DNA of 8,739 nt from an uncultured Collinsella sp. (GTDB lineage Bacteria > Actinomycetota > Coriobacteriia > Coriobacteriales > Coriobacteriaceae). Under the pieces are notes generated by a model, which was not told where the DNA came from, did not search any database, and worked only from the letters and a program-made list of their open reading frames with translations. Position numbers and translations under genes: made by a program. The DNA is taken from the NCBI GenBank assembly GCA_900551655.1, contig URWM01000047.1, positions 1-8,739 on the forward strand, read 5' to 3'. Shown here piece by piece: positions 6,458-8,739 of the stretch. The first letter of the stretch is position 1; every line of letters begins with the position of its first letter.

Positions 6458-7141
6458 TTAGATGCCGGCAATTGCGAAGTTGAGCAGCTGCTCCGCCAGC
6501 GGATACACGGTAACGTCGAAATAGCGGCCGATCACGTCGATGCCGGTCCACATGGGCAGCAGGTACAGCACGATGATAAGGATCGGCATGGCGTATTGCT
6601 GCAGGCGGTAATAGTTGACGAGCGCCTTGCCTTTAAGGAACGGGACGATGATCGACGAGCCGTCGAGCGGCGGGATCGGGATGAGGTTAAAGAACGCGAG
6701 CGACAGGTTGACCACGATAAAGGTGGCGCCGAAGTTCATGATTTGGGACGCCATGGCAAAGGACATGCTGGCGTAGAGGTTGCCGTACGCTGCATGCATG
6801 AGGGCGGCCGCGAGACATGCGAGTGCGATGTTCGATGCAGGGCCGGCCGCACTCACCAGGACCTCGTCGCGCTTGGGGTGCTTAAGGTTGTTGAGGTAGA
6901 CCGGCACGGGCTTGGCAAAGGCAAACACCGGGCCACCGGCGGCGAGCATAAGCAGCGGCAGGAGTACGGTACCGAACGGGTCGATATGGTTAAGCGGGTT
7001 GAGTGAGACACGGCCGCGCGAACGGGCCGTCTTGTCGCCGAGCGCCCAGGCCGCGGCGGCGTGTGCGCTCTCGTGGATCACGATGCCAACGATGACGGCA
7101 ACGGCACTAGCGAGCAGGTTCATGAGGTAGCTGCTGGACAT
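6458..7141 (-). CDS. Site-2 protease family (peptidase M50) membrane metalloprotease
   Basis: This is a polytopic membrane zinc protease of the compact M50 group without a PDZ domain. Its substrate is unknown; members of the wider family cut membrane-bound regulators. The 227 residues carry the zinc-binding HESAH (HExxH) at 23-27 inside the first membrane helix. The family block GRVSLNPLNHIDPFGT is at 43-58, AGPASN at 99-104, and the third zinc-ligand region NLIPIPPLDGS at 152-162 with Asp160. Hydrophobic segments lie at about 7-34, 57-77, 103-118, 138-156 and 184-199. The ATG lies 9 nt after the stop of the small upstream gene, with AGGGGAG just ahead. A gene of this type next to scpA is common in Firmicutes and actinobacteria. 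Confidence 0.93.
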   Translation of the reverse strand: MSSSYLMNLLASAVAVIVGIVIHESAHAAAAWALGDKTARSRGRVSLNPLNHIDPFGTVLLPLLMLAAGGPVFAFAKPVPVYLNNLKHPKRDEVLVSAAGPASNIALACLAAALMHAAYGNLYASMSFAMASQIMNFGATFIVVNLSLAFFNLIPIPPLDGSSIIVPFLKGKALVNYYRLQQYAMPILIIVLYLLPMWTGIDVIGRYFDVTVYPLAEQLLNFAIAGI

Positions 7142-7150
7142 GGCGCTCCC

Positions 7151-7447
7151 CTAGCGGACGCGGCGCGAGGCGCGCGTGAGCAGGTAATCGGCCACAAACA
7201 GGATGACGGCCACGATGGCGTAATCCAAGCGGAACACGCCGCCAAAGGGCGACGTGATGACACCGTAGCCGGCGATGGCGCTTGGCAGTGCGCGCGAAAG
7301 CTCAACGACAAAGCCCACGATCTGCAGTTTGGCGGTGAGGCCGCTAAAGCACAGCAGCACAGTCATCGCACTCATAAAAATGCCGCAGATGCGACAGGCG
7401 ATGGCGATGATGCTCATCGCCACGGCGGCGGCCTTACGAGAGTTCAC
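7151..7447 (-). CDS. Small unrecognised membrane protein (98 aa)
   Basis: I do not recognise this family. The best start is a GTG at 7447 with GAGGAG 7 nt upstream, overlapping the end of the ABC-F gene by 14 nt. The first downstream ATG (7417) has no ribosome binding site. The product has a long hydrophobic stretch at about residues 6-36 and a second one at about 74-91 ([18 protein letters not shown]), ending in a basic tail (TRASRRVR). A moderately hydrophobic middle part (about 41-62) could be a third, re-entrant or amphipathic segment. No catalytic motif or signal-peptide cleavage site is evident. It sits between the ABC-F gene and the M50 protease gene, 9 nt from the latter, so it is likely co-transcribed with both. 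That it is a real gene is supported by the site, spacing and membrane pattern; no function can be assigned. Confidence 0.7.
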   Translation of the reverse strand: MNSRKAAAVAMSIIAIACRICGIFMSAMTVLLCFSGLTAKLQIVGFVVELSRALPSAIAGYGVITSPFGGVFRLDYAIVAVILFVADYLLTRASRRVR

Positions 7448-8701
7448 GCGCGGTCTCCTCTTCGATCTGGGTGGAAAGCTCCAGCCATTCGTCCTCGAGC
7501 TTGGGCAGCTCTTGCTTAAGGCCGTTATATTCCCCCAGCGCAGCGTTGAACTTGTCCTGATCGGCATAAAGCTCTTCGCTCGCCATCAATTCCATAAGCT
7601 CGTCATAGCGGGCGCGCTTTTTGTCGAGCTCGGCCTCGATCTTCTTGAGCTGGTTGCGCACGCCCTTGAGCTTTTTGTTGAGCGCGGCGCGGGCCTGAGC
7701 CTCGGCGCGCTTTTGCTCCTTGGTCTTTTTGCCCTCGGCAGGCTTGGGCGCCGCGGCGGGGGCGTCGGCCTGGGCGGCGCTGGCTTTGGTTACCTTGGTC
7801 GCGGCCGGTGTGCTCTCCCCTGCTGCCTCGGCGGCGGCGCGGGCCGCGAGGTCCTCGCGCTTGTAGAGGTAGTAGTCGTAGTCGCCGTCGTAGACCGTGA
7901 CCTTGCCATCGCGGATGTCGATGATGCGGTTGGCCACGGCGCGTACCAGGTGCTCGTCGTGGCTGATCAGCACGATGGTACCGGGAAAGTTTTGCAGGGC
8001 GTTCTCGAGCATGTCCACCGAGTCGATGTCCAGGTGGTTGGTGGGCTCGTCCAGGCACAGGAGCGCCTCGGGGGCCACGAGCATCTTGGCCAGGGCCAGG
8101 CGCGCCTTTTCGCCACCGGAGAGGACGCGAACCTGCTTCTCGATGGAATCGTTGTCGCTAAACAGGAAGGCGCCCAGCAGGCTGCGCTGCTGCGGCACGG
8201 TCCATTTGGGCGTGACGGTGTCGATCTCTTGCAGGACGGTATTGGACTCGGTCATGCCCTCGAGCGCGTGCTGGGCGTAGTAGGCCACACCCACGTTGGT
8301 GCCCAGGTCGCGGGTGCCGGTGGTGGGCGGTTCCAGGCCGGCGAGGATCTTCATGAGGGTGGACTTACCGGCGCCGTTGGGGCCGACGAGCGCCACGTGC
8401 TCGCCGCGGTAGAGCTTGAGGTCGATGTCGCTGTAGATGTGCTTTTTGCCGTAGGACTTGGAGACGCCCTCGAGCCCCACGACCATGTCGCCGGAGCGCG
8501 GCGGGTCGGGGAACTTAAAGTCGATGTGCTTGTGGCCCTCAGGCAGGATGACGAGCTCCTTTTTGATGTGCTCGATCTTGCGGATACGCTCCTGAGCCTG
8601 GGCGGCCTTGGTGGGCTTGTAGCGAAACTTGTCGACGAAGACCTGCATATGGGCGATATCGCGCTCCTGGGCAGCACGCTTGGCGCGCATCTGCTCCAGG
8701 T
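7434..8701 (-). CDS. ABC-F family ATPase, 5' end cut off by the contig end
   Basis: This is a soluble ABC-F ATPase with no membrane segments; the family acts on the ribosome in translation. About 421 native residues remain: the inter-domain linker arm ([20 protein letters not shown]), the whole second ATPase domain and a C-terminal extension. Numbering from the Met at 8690, Walker [10 protein letters not shown] is at 103-111, the signature [11 protein letters not shown] at 190-200, Walker [13 protein letters not shown] at 210-221 and the switch His in LISHDEH at 241-247. An Ala/Pro-rich linker (about 283-320) leads to a charged coiled coil (about 322-415). The first ATPase domain, expected to be over 200 residues, is missing because the sequence runs into adapter at 8702; the Met at 8690 is internal, not a start. 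The domain plan resembles YdiF/YheS/Uup-type proteins; I cannot choose among them. The 3' end overlaps the next gene by 14 nt. Confidence 0.93.
7455..7460 (-). promoter_or_regulatory. Ribosome binding site deciding the GTG start of the small membrane protein
   Basis: GAGGAG on the minus strand with seven bases to the GTG at 7447. It lies within the last codons of the ABC-F gene and supports the overlapping non-ATG start. Confidence 0.65.
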
Positions 8702-8739
8702 CTGTCTCTTATACACATCTGACGCTGCCGACGAAGGCT
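8702..8739 (-). other. Inverted copy of the same Nextera adapter at the right end; not genomic
   Basis: Bases 8702-8734 are the exact reverse complement of the 33-base read-1 adapter, starting with the Tn5 mosaic end CTGTCTCTTATACACATCT. Bases 8735-8739 (AGGCT) are the first five bases of the reverse-complemented S508 index seen complete at the other end. Bases 4-41 and 8702-8739 therefore form a perfect 38-bp terminal inverted repeat that is purely artificial. Native sequence ends at about 8701, inside the ABC-F gene. Confidence 0.98.

Noticed and set aside
7434..8690. The Met at 8690 as the true start of a 418-residue single-domain ATPase
   Set aside because: The frame is open to the adapter junction at 8701, and the first residues are already in the linker that normally follows the first ATPase domain, so the gene is truncated rather than short.
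42..8701. A hidden novel defence, biosynthetic or mobile system
   Set aside because: I looked on both strands; the native DNA is almost fully accounted for by recognised core genes, with gaps of at most 84 nt and no arrays, direct repeats, tRNA or rRNA visible.
1..8739. A composite transposon or linear element bounded by Tn5-like ends
   Set aside because: The ends match the engineered mosaic end plus Illumina primer and index sequence, there is no transposase or cargo inside, and the interior is conserved housekeeping DNA.

Overview
The window reads as a short draft or metagenomic contig from a GC-rich (roughly 60% by eye) bacterium. Dense packing, all genes on one strand, strong GGAGG ribosome binding sites and the gene order scpA-scpB-rluB-cmk-plsC-ispH point to an actinobacterium. 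The protein style suggests Coriobacteriia, perhaps a Collinsella-like gut species; the genus is an inference that I could not test. The content is core housekeeping, and I see no phage, plasmid, CRISPR, defence or biosynthetic locus.

Both ends are artificial. Positions 1-41 are an untrimmed Illumina Nextera adapter: 8 bases matching i5 index S508, then the read-1 tail ending in the 19-base Tn5 mosaic end. Positions 8702-8739 are the same adapter inverted. Native DNA is therefore only about 42-8701. The adapters create a false 38-bp terminal inverted repeat, a false C-terminal tail and stop codon on the leftmost gene, and a false start on an overlapping ORF at the right end.

Everything is transcribed from the minus strand, so the order runs right to left. 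First is the C-terminal two thirds of an ABC-F ATPase (cut off by the right end). Then come a 98-residue unrecognised membrane protein and a site-2-protease-family (M50) membrane metalloprotease. After an 84-nt gap with two small hairpins follow scpA and scpB (condensin partners of Smc) and the pseudouridine synthase rluB, which overlaps scpB by 14 nt. After a 66-nt gap come cmk (CMP kinase), plsC (1-acylglycerol-3-phosphate acyltransferase family), ispH (last step of the MEP isoprenoid pathway) and a PDZ/radical-SAM-like/DUF512 protein cut off by the left end.

Within each run the genes are separated by 17 nt or less, or overlap, and several ribosome binding sites lie inside the previous gene's last codons, so translational coupling is likely. 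The genes combine chromosome segregation (ScpAB), ribosome maturation or function (RluB, ABC-F), nucleotide supply (Cmk) and membrane lipid and isoprenoid synthesis (PlsC, IspH). The most useful observations are the adapter artefacts, a Glu in place of the usual Asp in the PlsC HX4D motif, the small unrecognised membrane protein, and the uncharacterised DUF512 protein directly behind ispH.
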